NCBI RefSeq assembly: GCF_030817415.1
Contig: NZ_JAUSZI010000002.1
Location: 62,001 to 126,000 of the forward strand
Origin: Streptomyces umbrinus
GTDB taxonomy: Bacteria > Actinomycetota > Actinomycetes > Streptomycetales > Streptomycetaceae
Length of the DNA stretch: 64,000 bases
Direction of reading: 5' to 3'
Below are positions 16,300-24,258 of this stretch, one piece after another. A model generated the notes under the pieces. The model was given only the letters and a program-made list of their open reading frames with translations, searched no databases and had not been told where the DNA came from. How positions within the stretch are numbered: the first letter of the stretch is position 1; each line of letters opens with the position of its first letter. Position numbers and translations under genes: made by a program.

Positions 16300-16478
16300 A
16301 GCCGTTGCCCCTACCGCCTTGTCGAGGAGTCCACTCTACGGCCCTGCCTCCTCCATGCCGGCACGAGCACTCGCACGCGTGAGCGGCTTCAGTTCTCGCC
16401 GATATTGATCTTCTCCAACGGCGATGTGTGACTCCCGAAGACGGCGATAAACGCCTCCCGGAGAAGGTGACACAGCCA

Positions 16479-16590
16479 TCCCATGATGTCGAAGACTTTG
16501 GACGCTGTGGCACACCCAAGTTCGACGTCACCCTGGTGAAGTTGCGCGAGGGCGAGGCGCGCTGTGGCGAGTGCCCGGTTGCGCTGGAAC
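16479..16590 (-). pseudogene. HTH-TPR regulator, internal piece
   Basis: The minus frame reads NRALATARLALAQLHQGDVE then LGCATASKVFDIMG, the TPR region that in this family directly precedes GDPIPGRMRTLLGDF (found at 15542). It is truncated at its 5' side near 16590 where VanB-reductase sequence begins on the other strand. The helix-turn-helix domain is lost. Confidence 0.65.
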
Positions 16591-16599
16591 CGGTCGGAT

Positions 16600-16879
16600 C
16601 CGGCCGCAGGACGCGTGCGGCCCGCTGGACCTCGCCTCCTTCGGCGCGCCCCACGTGGGCACGCTGGTGCACGCCTGCGGCCCGGTGCCGCTGCTTCGAG
16701 CCCTGCAGGAGAGGTGCGTCGACTGGCCCGCCGGCACCCTGGGCATCGAGCGGTTCGCCCCGGTCCGGCCAACCGCCGAGGCCGCGTTCTCCTGCCGGGA
16801 AGGCACCTGCGGCACCTGTGAGACGGACGTGCTGGACGGTACGCCGGACCACCGGGACTCAACTCTCGACGAGGACTAG
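16600..16879 (+). pseudogene. VanB/PDR-type ferredoxin reductase, C-terminal part
   Basis: Encodes VGTLVHACGPVPLLRALQER, then AAFSCREGTCGTCETDVL and GTPDHRDSTLDED, i.e. the end of the NAD-binding domain and the plant-type 2Fe-2S domain (cluster cysteines C-x4-C-x2-C) of aromatic-oxygenase reductases. About 40 residues between IERFAP and the cluster are missing, and the FMN/NAD domains upstream are gone. A TAG stop at 16877-16879 lies in the IS701 target; the remaining codons are at 18324-18395. Confidence 0.75.
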
Positions 16880-18319
16880 TAGGGCTTGGTCATGTTCGCT
16901 TTGGGTGCGTGTCTACTGCTCTGTGAGCGTCGTTGGAATGGTGTGACACCTGAGGAGATGGCCTCGGTCCGGGAGGACTTGGCGGCGTTCACGGCGGAGT
17001 TGTTCGATGGGTTCTTCCGTGCGGATCAGCGGCGTTGGGGGCAGGCGTATGTGCGTGGGCTGCTGTTGGACGGGCGGCGTAAGTCGGTGGAGCCGATGGC
17101 GGCCCGTCTGGGCGAGGACGGCAACCGGCAGGCCCTGGCCCACTTCGTCACCTCCAGTCCGTGGGATCCCGCGCATGTGCGGGCCCGGCTGGCCTGGAGG
17201 ATGCAGGACGTCATCGGTCCCGAAGCGCTGATCATCGACGACACCGGATTCCTCAAGGACGGGGATGCCTCGGCGTGTGTGTCGCGGCAGTACACCGGCA
17301 CCGCGGGCAAGGTCACCAAATGCCAGGTGGGTGTGTCGCTGCACCTGGCCCGTGATCATGCCTCGGCCGCGGTGAACTGGCGGTTGTTCCTGCCCGCATC
17401 CTGGGATCCGGCCTCGCCGGAGGCTGATGTGGACAAGGTCGGCCGCCGCGGTCGCTGCGGGATTCCCGCCCAGGTGGGGCATGTGGAGAAGTGGCAGCTG
17501 GCCCTGGACATGATCGATGAGACGCGGTCCTGGGGTGTTGATGTTCCGCTTGTCGTCGCGGACGCCGGATACGGTGATGCCGCTGCCTTCCGCCTGGGGC
17601 TTGAGGAGCGCAACGTGCCCTATGTGGTGGGGATTTCCTCTCGCCACAGCGCCCGGCCCGCCGGCGCCCGGCCCGTCCAGCCCGCCTATGCGGGCACCGG
17701 CCGGCCACCGAAAATGCAGTACCCCGAGCCCGCGCAGACCGTGAAGGATCTGGTGATCGCGGCCGGGAAGGCGGCCGCACGACCGGTGTCCTGGCGGGAA
17801 GGCTCCCGGCCGGGCAAGAGCCAAAGTGGCTTCAAGCGCATGTATTCGCGGTTCGTCGCCCTGCGGATCCGCCCGGCCGGACGCGGCATCCGCAAGGCCG
17901 GCGACGATCCTGAACTGCCCGAGCGGTGGCTGCTGGCTGAATGGCCCGCCGACGAGAGTGAGCCGGTGCAGTTCTGGCTGTCCGACCTGCCCTCTGGGAT
18001 GCCGCTGGCCACGCTGGTGCGGCTGGCCAAGCTCCGCTGGCGCATCGAGCACGACTACCGCGAGATGAAACAGGCCCTGGGACTGGCCCACTTCGAAGGC
18101 CGCACCTGGAACGGATGGCACCACCACGTCACCCTCGTCTCCGCCGCCCACGCCTTCTGCACCCTGCAACGACTGGCACGAGACCCAAAAGAACCGGTGC
18201 AGGTCTGAGCCTCTACCAGGTAGTCCGCGAACTGCAGACACTCCTCGCCACCTGGTCCGGAGCCTGCCCCACCTGCCACCGCAACATACCCACACCAATA
18301 CGGACCTGACCAAGCCCTA
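16880..18319 (+). mobile_element. IS701-family insertion sequence
   Basis: 1440 bp. Inverted repeats TAGGGCTTGGTCA/complement; 4-bp target duplication CTAG at 16876-16879 and 18320-18323, as expected for IS701. One intact transposase gene. It interrupts the reductase pseudogene in frame: codons resume on the far side. Confidence 0.9.
16943..18208 (+). CDS. IS701-family transposase
   Basis: About 421 residues from GTG 16943 (VTPEEMASVREDLAAFTAEL), the start typical of the family; an upstream TTG at 16886 is less likely. DDE motifs: EALIIDDTGFLKDG (Asp), PLVVADAGYGDAAAF (Asp) and LRWRIEHDYREMKQALGL (Glu). It is full length and probably active. Confidence 0.9.
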   Translation: MTPEEMASVREDLAAFTAELFDGFFRADQRRWGQAYVRGLLLDGRRKSVEPMAARLGEDGNRQALAHFVTSSPWDPAHVRARLAWRMQDVIGPEALIIDDTGFLKDGDASACVSRQYTGTAGKVTKCQVGVSLHLARDHASAAVNWRLFLPASWDPASPEADVDKVGRRGRCGIPAQVGHVEKWQLALDMIDETRSWGVDVPLVVADAGYGDAAAFRLGLEERNVPYVVGISSRHSARPAGARPVQPAYAGTGRPPKMQYPEPAQTVKDLVIAAGKAAARPVSWREGSRPGKSQSGFKRMYSRFVALRIRPAGRGIRKAGDDPELPERWLLAEWPADESEPVQFWLSDLPSGMPLATLVRLAKLRWRIEHDYREMKQALGLAHFEGRTWNGWHHHVTLVSAAHAFCTLQRLARDPKEPVQV

Positions 18320-18395
18320 CTAGCGGGCCTCGGGCAACACCATGCTGATCTGCGTCTCGCGTTGCTGCGGCCCCCGGCTGGTGCTCGACCTCTGA
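18320..18395 (+). pseudogene. VanB/PDR-type reductase, terminal codons after IS701
   Basis: After the second CTAG the frame reads RASGNTMLICVSRCCGPRLV then LDL and TGA at 18393, the exact expected C-terminus of VanB-type reductases. It joins to the piece ending LDED at 16876 through the CTAG target, whose TAG is an in-frame stop. Confidence 0.7.
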
Positions 18396-18404
18396 CGGGG
18401 AGGG

Positions 18405-19573
18405 CAGCCGCACGAGGACTCAGTCGTCGTTTCTGGTGTTCTCGCTCGGCAGGAACCTCTGGCGAGCCCAGAGGCTCAGCAGTGCCGTTCCGCCGACCAA
18501 CAGCGGCACCGGGTCTCGGGCAGGCGGAGCCAGCACATATCCCAGCACCGTGGCCGTGCAGACCGTCAGGGGAATGAACGCCGCCGCACCCTCCATCCCC
18601 CATCGCAGCGCGGGCTGAGCGGTGCCCAGGGCGCTCGCCCCGCCGGGCGCCCAAGGGCCGACAGCGACCACCAGCAGTCCCGCGGTAGCGCAGGCGTCGA
18701 CCAGCTGACAGGACATCACCTCGGGGCCGTGCGGGCCGACCGTCCACAGTCGCAGGGTGTCGCCGATCAGCATGAGGGACAGCCCGGCGATCCCGACCCA
18801 CAAGGTGGCTCTCTGGTCGCTCCGTACGAGACGGCGCAGGGCGAACAGAAAACTGAGGAACACGACTTCCGCGGCCCACAGGACACCGACCATCCCCGTC
18901 CCCAGCCGCCAGCCGTCACCGGCCCCCCGCAGCAGTACCCATCCCGTCATGAACACGGCCCCGGCTGTGACGACCCCGTCGAGCACGCGCCGCAGCAACA
19001 CGTGCCGACCTGTACCGGCATCGGCCGCGACCACCAGACCGGCCATCCCCAGGCCGACCGCCAGCGTCACTCCGGTGACCACCACCGAACCCAGCAACGA
19101 TCGCGCGCCCCGTCCCGAAGCCGGAGGCTGAGCCGACAGCACGGTGACCGCTCCCCGGTACACACCTCCGGCTACCGCGGAACCCCCCAACAGCAGCAGA
19201 CGCGTCCGCACCCGTCCGCTCGTTCCCCTCGCGCGGAGCATCAGGGAGACCGCTAACCCCCAACAACCGGTGGACGGCCCGAAAGTCACCATCCGCGCCG
19301 CCCCGCTACCGGCGGCCCACGACCCGCCGAACGTCAGCACTGTTCCCACGAGACATGCCACACCGACCGCGCCCCAGGTCCGTGCCCAGGTCCGATGGCA
19401 GCGGCCCGCCCGGAGCCTGAGCACGTCCGGCGACTTCCCCAACCCCGACATCAGGTGCACCTTTCCACCGGTCCCCCGCCCGCAGGGCCTCCCCCGCAGC
19501 CCCCGGATCCATTCAGAAACCGTAAAAGACCTGGCACCGGCCCCGAACGGAACCATCGGTTCATTCACTCGTA
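18405..19573. repeat. Segmental duplication, copy A (partner 49951-51122)
   Basis: Similarity to 49951-51122 covers the whole membrane-protein gene, a few bases after its stop (GCCGCACGAG-ACTCAGTC) and about 120 bp upstream (GGATCCAT...ACCGTAAA...CATTCACTCG). The copies have diverged at many positions, so this is older than the 899-bp IS copies. Confidence 0.75.
18420..19451 (-). CDS. Multi-pass membrane protein, paralogue A
   Basis: About 343 residues with nine or ten hydrophobic helices (WGAVGVACLVGTVLTFGGSW, SLLGSVVVTGVTLAVGLGMA, VLDGVVTAGAVFMTGWVLL, AAAFIPLTVCTATVLGYVLA). It resembles the N-terminal membrane sensor of Streptomyces GGDEF/EAL proteins, but no output domain follows: it ends FLPSENTRNDD. 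The start MSGLGKSPDVL matches the start of the paralogue at 49966-51000 (MVGVGKSPDVL); an earlier ATG at 19568 is not conserved there. Function unknown; possibly a sensor acting on partner proteins. Confidence 0.7.
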   Translation of the reverse strand: MSGLGKSPDVLRLRAGRCHRTWARTWGAVGVACLVGTVLTFGGSWAAGSGAARMVTFGPSTGCWGLAVSLMLRARGTSGRVRTRLLLLGGSAVAGGVYRGAVTVLSAQPPASGRGARSLLGSVVVTGVTLAVGLGMAGLVVAADAGTGRHVLLRRVLDGVVTAGAVFMTGWVLLRGAGDGWRLGTGMVGVLWAAEVVFLSFLFALRRLVRSDQRATLWVGIAGLSLMLIGDTLRLWTVGPHGPEVMSCQLVDACATAGLLVVAVGPWAPGGASALGTAQPALRWGMEGAAAFIPLTVCTATVLGYVLAPPARDPVPLLVGGTALLSLWARQRFLPSENTRNDD

Positions 19574-19614
19574 CTGCGTAAAGGAGGAGAGATCACCGGC
19601 CCTACGCTTCGCGT

Positions 19615-19635
19615 TGCGGGTGTGTCAATTTAACG
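19615..19635. repeat. Orphan IS256 terminal sequence
   Basis: GCGGGTGTGTCAATTTAACG and the next G match the left end of the IS256 element at 24255-24273 almost base for base. It directly abuts the ISL3 element. No other IS256 sequence is nearby, so it is a footprint of a deleted or displaced IS256 copy. Confidence 0.6.
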
Positions 19636-21262
19636 GCCCTGTCTCACATTCGGTGGTGACGGAGTGTGCTGTTATCCGAGGAGGATGCGGTGCCGGAGCA
19701 GGGTGAAGCCTGCTCGTCTGTGCATTTGGCGCGCGATCCGTTTGGTCTTGGTGTTGACGCCCTCGGTGGGGCCGTTGCTGTACGGAAGCGTGAGCCCGGC
19801 GATCACGGCGTCGATGTCCCGCTCCAGGCCCCGGGTGAAGGCGTGTAGGTGGGGCAGGTCGGCTGTTCGGACTTGGGCGATCCAGTGCGTGAGCGCATCG
19901 GCGTTGTCGGTGTGTGGCGTAAGGAGCGGGGCGAAGTCTCTGATATCTGAGGCCAGTTGGGTCATCTCGGGGCAGGCGGCGGTGAGCTTGGCCAGGAGTT
20001 CGTGCTGCTCGGGCTTGAGGTTGTCGGGTCTGGTCAGCAGCATCCGGGCGAGCCGGCGTGGCGAGATATGGCTGCGGTCGGCGTCCGCGCGGCCTTGGTT
20101 GATGTACTTGTGCAGAAGGTTCAGGCAGCCCGTGAAGCCGAGGGTCTTGATCTCTTCGAAGAGGTGCTGGACGGGGACGCCGGGGTCTTCACTTCGGCGT
20201 TTGCGCAGGTGCTCGCGGTAGGGATCGACCAGGCCGGCACGGAACTTGGGGACGCGGAGCATGCGCTCGGGCCGGTCGGCCCGGGCGTAGCGCTTGACGG
20301 TGTTCAGGGCCAGTTGCAGGCGGCGGGCGCATTCGAGCAGGCCCACGCCCTGCTCGAGCAGGCCATGAATCTGATGCCAGCGTTCGAGGGTGGTCTGAGC
20401 GCGGGGCCCGTCGTAGATCGGCGCGTCCAGTACGGTGGCCCAGCAGGTGCTGTGTGCTTTCACCTCGCTCAGGGCGGCTTCGCACAGGTTCTTCCATAAA
20501 TGCCAGCGATCACCGACTTGCACCGCGTCAGGCAGAGCACGGCGGATGGCCTCGGCGTAGGTGGCTGAGCCGTCACGGCACACGACCTCGATGCCCGGAT
20601 GTCCGCGCAGCCACGCTTCCAGCGTGTCGGCCGTGCGGTCGGGCAGCACGTCGATCCGCTCATGGGTCTCGGCGTCGATCACCACGGTGGCATAGCGGTG
20701 CCGCCGGCGCAGGGCGAAATCGTCGACGCCGATCACGCGGGGCACCCGCCCGGTGGGCAACGGGATGCGCAGCAGGGTGCGCAGGGCCGTGTGACGGGAC
20801 AGGCCCACCGCGAGTATCGCCAGCAAACGTGATCCCGCCCGGCCCGCTAACTCTTTGACCACGGCCTTGACCTGCCTGGTCAGACGAGCGGTGCGTCGCT
20901 GGTATCGCTCCAGCACCCCGGGCACCTGTTCGCGGAAGGTGTGGCGGCAGCCTCGCGTGGGACACACCAGACGCCGCACTCGCACACGGACCACCACCCG
21001 TCGCCCGTCGACCGGAACGTCGGCCACCGTCCGCCAGTGATAGCCGTGCACCCGTCCCGACGAGGCCCCGCACACCGGGCAGACCGCGGTCTCCAGCGGC
21101 GTCCGGGCCCGCACCACGATCCGCTCACCCTCGTCCACCACATCCTCCATGACCAGCGGGGACAGACCCGAAAACACCGTCTGCACAAGCTCGTTGACAC
21201 CCATCACATGAAGGTCAACGACCCTGACAACTCTCCGTCACCACCGAATGTGAGACAGGGCC
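19635..21262 (-). mobile_element. ISL3-family insertion sequence
   Basis: 1628 bp with perfect 29-bp inverted repeats (starting GGCCCTGTCTCACATTCGGT at 19635; complement ending at 21262). One intact transposase. Flanks show no 8-bp duplication: the left flank is an IS256 end and the right flank a cut gene, so a rearrangement followed insertion. Confidence 0.9.
19672..21207 (-). CDS. ISL3-family transposase
   Basis: 511 residues from GTG 21207 (ATG at 21204 also possible). An N-terminal zinc-binding region (CPVCGASSGRVHGYHWRTVA; CPTRGCRHTF), a helix-turn-helix, then the DDE core: RVIGVDDFALRRRHRYATVV (Asp), VCRDGSATYAEAIRRALPDA (Asp), and YSNGPTEGVNTKTKRIARQM (Glu). It is full length for the family. 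Confidence 0.92.
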   Translation of the reverse strand: MMGVNELVQTVFSGLSPLVMEDVVDEGERIVVRARTPLETAVCPVCGASSGRVHGYHWRTVADVPVDGRRVVVRVRVRRLVCPTRGCRHTFREQVPGVLERYQRRTARLTRQVKAVVKELAGRAGSRLLAILAVGLSRHTALRTLLRIPLPTGRVPRVIGVDDFALRRRHRYATVVIDAETHERIDVLPDRTADTLEAWLRGHPGIEVVCRDGSATYAEAIRRALPDAVQVGDRWHLWKNLCEAALSEVKAHSTCWATVLDAPIYDGPRAQTTLERWHQIHGLLEQGVGLLECARRLQLALNTVKRYARADRPERMLRVPKFRAGLVDPYREHLRKRRSEDPGVPVQHLFEEIKTLGFTGCLNLLHKYINQGRADADRSHISPRRLARMLLTRPDNLKPEQHELLAKLTAACPEMTQLASDIRDFAPLLTPHTDNADALTHWIAQVRTADLPHLHAFTRGLERDIDAVIAGLTLPYSNGPTEGVNTKTKRIARQMHRRAGFTLLRHRILLG

Positions 21263-21882
21263 GCTCGTTTGACAGACCCGGTGCCGGAACCGTCGGCTCC
21301 GATCGGCCCGGTGCACAGCGCGCATCGGCGCTGCGCCGGAGGGACAAGGTGCGAGAAGAACCCACCGACAGCGGCGATCCGCTCCAGCCCTGGCAGCGAG
21401 ATGCCAGGGCGGAGCTCGTTGGGAAGGTCAGCCGGGACAGGGACCGCGGCCACCACCGCGGCAACGATCCACGCTGCTGGGACCTCCCTCAGGAGGCAGT
21501 CGTCCTGGTGGACGATGAAGGCGAGATCTGTGTACAGGCGCCGCCCGGCTGGCACGTGTGCCGTGCAAGTGTCCGCTCCGCAGTGTGGACATCCGGGCGT
21601 CTCCGGCAGCAGCGGTCGTTCTCGCAAGTAGCTCACACCAGTGCGGGTGAGATGACGGGCTGTCTCTCTCATGTGCAGGCCCACGTCAAGAACGTTCCCC
21701 GGGGTGAGCTTCGTGCCCTCTGCGACCAGCATGCGAACCCACAGGGGAGGCCGTGTTCTGGCGTACCGCACGGAATACGGGGCGGCGCAGTTGCCATGAT
21801 GCTCGTCAGTTCGATCGCAGAGCAGGCACCGCACCTCGCGGTGAACCGGTAGCTTCCCGTACGCTCCCGGGGGATGGATCAT
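21263..21882 (-). CDS. Unknown Cys-rich protein, 3' end cut by ISL3
   Basis: ATG 21882 with GGAGGGAAG upstream; overlaps the stop of the preceding gene (ATGA). About 206 native residues remain: CLLCDRTDEHHGNCAAPYSV, CPHCGADTCTAHVPAGRRLY and RRCALCTGPIGAD are three CxxC clusters suggesting zinc binding. Beyond 21263 the frame runs into the ISL3 repeat and stops at 21238, so the C-terminus is artificial. Probably co-transcribed with the membrane gene at 21879. Family not recognised. Confidence 0.6.
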
Positions 21883-22442
21883 GGATCTTCCCTCCTGAGC
21901 CACTCTGCTGCTCGGCTCGTCCACGGCTGCACGGTGAGGGCCAGTTCCCAGCCAGCCGAGGCGGCTACTGCAGCAGTAGCAAGCCACCGCATGATCGCGT
22001 GATCCTGGGATGCCGCCTCAGGCGGAGCAAGCAGCCCGACCGCGCCCACTCCGAGGGCGGTGACACCCAGGTTGTAGGCGGTGCCAGCACGGTTGGTCCA
22101 CCGCAGCCATAGTTCGAAATTGCGTTGCTGCTCTTCTACCAGCACCTCCTGCTCGGGCGGGGTTTGGCCCTTCCACCAGTCGTAAAGTTCGGCCGGGCTG
22201 TACAGATGCCGCCGGGCGCGGAAAGCCAGCTGGATGCTGCCGATCAGGCAGATCGCAGCTGCCGTGAAACACAGGATGGCAGGACCAGGCCAACGGAACC
22301 GCGCCCCGTCCGCGGCGAGTACGCCAATGAGCGCCACTGCGGCTCCCGCCAGCAGCGGTGCCGCGATGAACTGCGCCTGCTCAGCAGCGTGCGGCTCGCC
22401 GATCAGTCTGGGACGTCCCCACTCGTCATCAGGAACCGCCAT
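21879..22442 (-). CDS. Four-helix membrane protein, conserved hypothetical
   Basis: 187 residues, about four hydrophobic helices (FIAAPLLAGAAVALIGVLA; AILCFTAAAICLIGSIQLAF; AYNLGVTALGVGAVGLLA; LATAAVAASAGWELALTV) with a soluble loop PAELYDWWKGQTPPEQEVLV. The last codons overlap the next gene by 4 nt (ATGA), so the two form a translationally coupled pair. Typical of unannotated actinobacterial membrane proteins; role unknown. Confidence 0.65.
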   Translation of the reverse strand: MAVPDDEWGRPRLIGEPHAAEQAQFIAAPLLAGAAVALIGVLAADGARFRWPGPAILCFTAAAICLIGSIQLAFRARRHLYSPAELYDWWKGQTPPEQEVLVEEQQRNFELWLRWTNRAGTAYNLGVTALGVGAVGLLAPPEAASQDHAIMRWLATAAVAASAGWELALTVQPWTSRAAEWLRREDP

Positions 22443-22560
22443 GCCCTTCCCTCATCCTCTTCAAGGACTGCATGCACCCACCTGTGCCTGCTTCGCGTTC
22501 TTCCCGGTTCTGGGCACGCCGCTTCCTCCGGCGCTGCCTGCAACGGTGTCGTCGTCTTGC

Positions 22561-24249
22561 TCAGCCTCGGCCCGGGAGGCGGGCGCGCCGGTGCATCTGG
22601 TCTTCCACCGTGCTCAAGGCACCCTGGCAGTGCGGGTACTCCCCTCCCTGGGGAACAAGGCGTTGTGTCTGCAGCAGGAAGGCACGCAGTTCTTGCCTCG
22701 ACATGACGAGCAAGGCGTTGCCCTGCACTGAGCGCAGCTGCAGGAACGTGCACCGGTGATGTACGTCCGTGTCCGCGCCTTGGCTCCAGACGGCGACATC
22801 GCCGAGGCCTACCCGCTGCTCCAGGCCGTCGGTGAGGAGGTCGCGGGCCAGCCGCCAGATGGTCTCGCCGCGGCCGTCATGGAAGGCGGCGTGCACGGCG
22901 TAGGGGTCACTGGTCCGGTAGGTCAAAAGCCCGCGCAGGCGCAGGTTCTTGCTGTGACCTTCGGTGTAGAGCGCCATTATCAATTCGGCGTGCAGTTCCG
23001 GCTTTCCGTCGAGGCGGTACTGCCCGGAACCGGGCGGGTGTTCCCGGGGCCGCGCAGTGGACGGATGCACTGTCCGCGCCAGAGCCAGATCCCGACTCAA
23101 AGACGGCTCTCGGGATGCCGACGAACGCGGCCGGTCCGAAGTGTCGTGCCAGCAGCCCGGTGTCCATCCGTCCTCCACCGGCACGACGGCTGAGGGTTGC
23201 AGGGCGGCACCCGCACAAGCCGCCTCCATGCGTAGCCACGCGGGCGGGCTGTAGTGCGGTGTGGCGGTATCCCCACCACCCCGATGTGGAGAGTTCCCGC
23301 ACCACCGCGGTGTCACGGCGGAGTCCCACCACTGGCCAACAATGTGTGCCGACAGCACGGTCGTCCCGGCGAGGGGCTCCAGCGTCAAACCCCACTCCAT
23401 GCCCTCGCATACCGATGGCATCGACGGCCACGACAGGCAGGCTGCTGCCGCACAGGCGTCCGGGCTCCACACCGCCCCCAGGTCCGCAGGCCGGCCGAGG
23501 AGGGGCCTACCGTAGCGGATGTGGCCTGCCGCCTCATCGCCCCTTCCGCTCACCAAGTGGAGGCAGACAGCACGGAACACGGACTCCTCAAGCCGGCCGA
23601 AAGGTCGCCGCGCCATGAGGGCTGCGCAATAGTCCGCCCAGGACTGTTGTGCTGCATCCCGGCCTGCTAGCCAGACGCCGAAGGTGGCCGCGGCCATATC
23701 CGTGCTCCGACGGACCGCAGCTTCGAGGCAGTGCTCGGCATAGGTGCCGAACTCGGCGTAAGGAGACGCTGTCCGCCTGACACACCGGCTTCGACACTGG
23801 GCTTCCGCGAAGCGCTCCACCTGGTGAGGATCGCTCACTCCGTACACGCGCAGCAGCTCCTGGAGAACCGCCGCGCTGATACCGATGGATCCGTTTTCGA
23901 TCCGGATGACTTTCGCCGGTGACCAGTCCAGAGCTTCGGCCGCCTGAACCTGCGTAAGGCCAGCCCTTTGCCGGGCCATCCTCAGGTGCTTCCTGAGTCG
24001 CAGATAGTGCACCGCATCGCGCGCCCGTGGCGATTGCGCCGCGGCGAGGCGCGGGGAAGGCCCCGGTTCAGCCATCGTCAAGCCGATACCCGGAAAGTCG
24101 ACGAGGACGGTGCCGCCATCGGCCGCGTTCATGCCGTGCGTGGCCTGAACCGCTTCGCCCAACAGCTCGTTGAGGAGAAGGGATTTACCCGCAGAGTATT
24201 CCCCGACCACAGCAATGCTGATCCGGTTGTCACTCGAAGGACCTGCCAT
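22561..24249 (-). CDS. Fusion: dynamin-like P-loop remnant + XRE HTH + SsgA-like domain
   Basis: 562 codons open. Residues 1-58 look like the start of a dynamin-type GTPase (IAVVGEYSAGKSLLLNELLG, then VLVDFPGIGLT as a G3-like motif) with the middle deleted. From MAEPGPSPRL (residue 59, ATG 24075) a helix-turn-helix follows (LRMARQRAGLTQVQAAEALD, AKVIRIENGSIGISAAVLQE), then about 270 residues of no recognised family, and at about 430-545 an SsgA-type domain (LRGLLTYRTSDPYAVHAAFH, WRLARDLLTDGLEQRVGLGD, NALLVMSRQELRAFLLQTQR). SsgA-like proteins guide septum placement in sporulation. The true start may be 24075. IS256 abuts the 5' end. Confidence 0.6.
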   Translation of the reverse strand: MAGPSSDNRISIAVVGEYSAGKSLLLNELLGEAVQATHGMNAADGGTVLVDFPGIGLTMAEPGPSPRLAAAQSPRARDAVHYLRLRKHLRMARQRAGLTQVQAAEALDWSPAKVIRIENGSIGISAAVLQELLRVYGVSDPHQVERFAEAQCRSRCVRRTASPYAEFGTYAEHCLEAAVRRSTDMAAATFGVWLAGRDAAQQSWADYCAALMARRPFGRLEESVFRAVCLHLVSGRGDEAAGHIRYGRPLLGRPADLGAVWSPDACAAAACLSWPSMPSVCEGMEWGLTLEPLAGTTVLSAHIVGQWWDSAVTPRWCGNSPHRGGGDTATPHYSPPAWLRMEAACAGAALQPSAVVPVEDGWTPGCWHDTSDRPRSSASREPSLSRDLALARTVHPSTARPREHPPGSGQYRLDGKPELHAELIMALYTEGHSKNLRLRGLLTYRTSDPYAVHAAFHDGRGETIWRLARDLLTDGLEQRVGLGDVAVWSQGADTDVHHRCTFLQLRSVQGNALLVMSRQELRAFLLQTQRLVPQGGEYPHCQGALSTVEDQMHRRARLPGRG

Positions 24250-24258
24250 GTTGGGGGT

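Larger units (their letters stand above)
15543..16478. mobile_element. Cryptic 936-bp element with 6-bp target duplication
   Basis: Flanked by TCCCAT direct repeats (15537-15542 and 16479-16484) that fall exactly where the two halves of the HTH-TPR gene join in frame (DIMG/GDPIPG). The ends are imperfect inverted repeats: TGGCTATGTAGG ... GGGAGGCGTTTGTCG on the left, and the complement of TGGCTGTGTCAC ... GGGAGGCGTTTATCG on the right. Inside are an IS21-type IstA N-terminal stub and an unrelated minus-strand gene (15826). It is a defective IS21-like element carrying a passenger. The part from 16300 to 16478 shows no gene. Confidence 0.7.

Noticed and set aside
16913..18313. 466-codon minus-strand frame across IS701
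   Set aside because: Complement of the IS701 transposase; no protein features.
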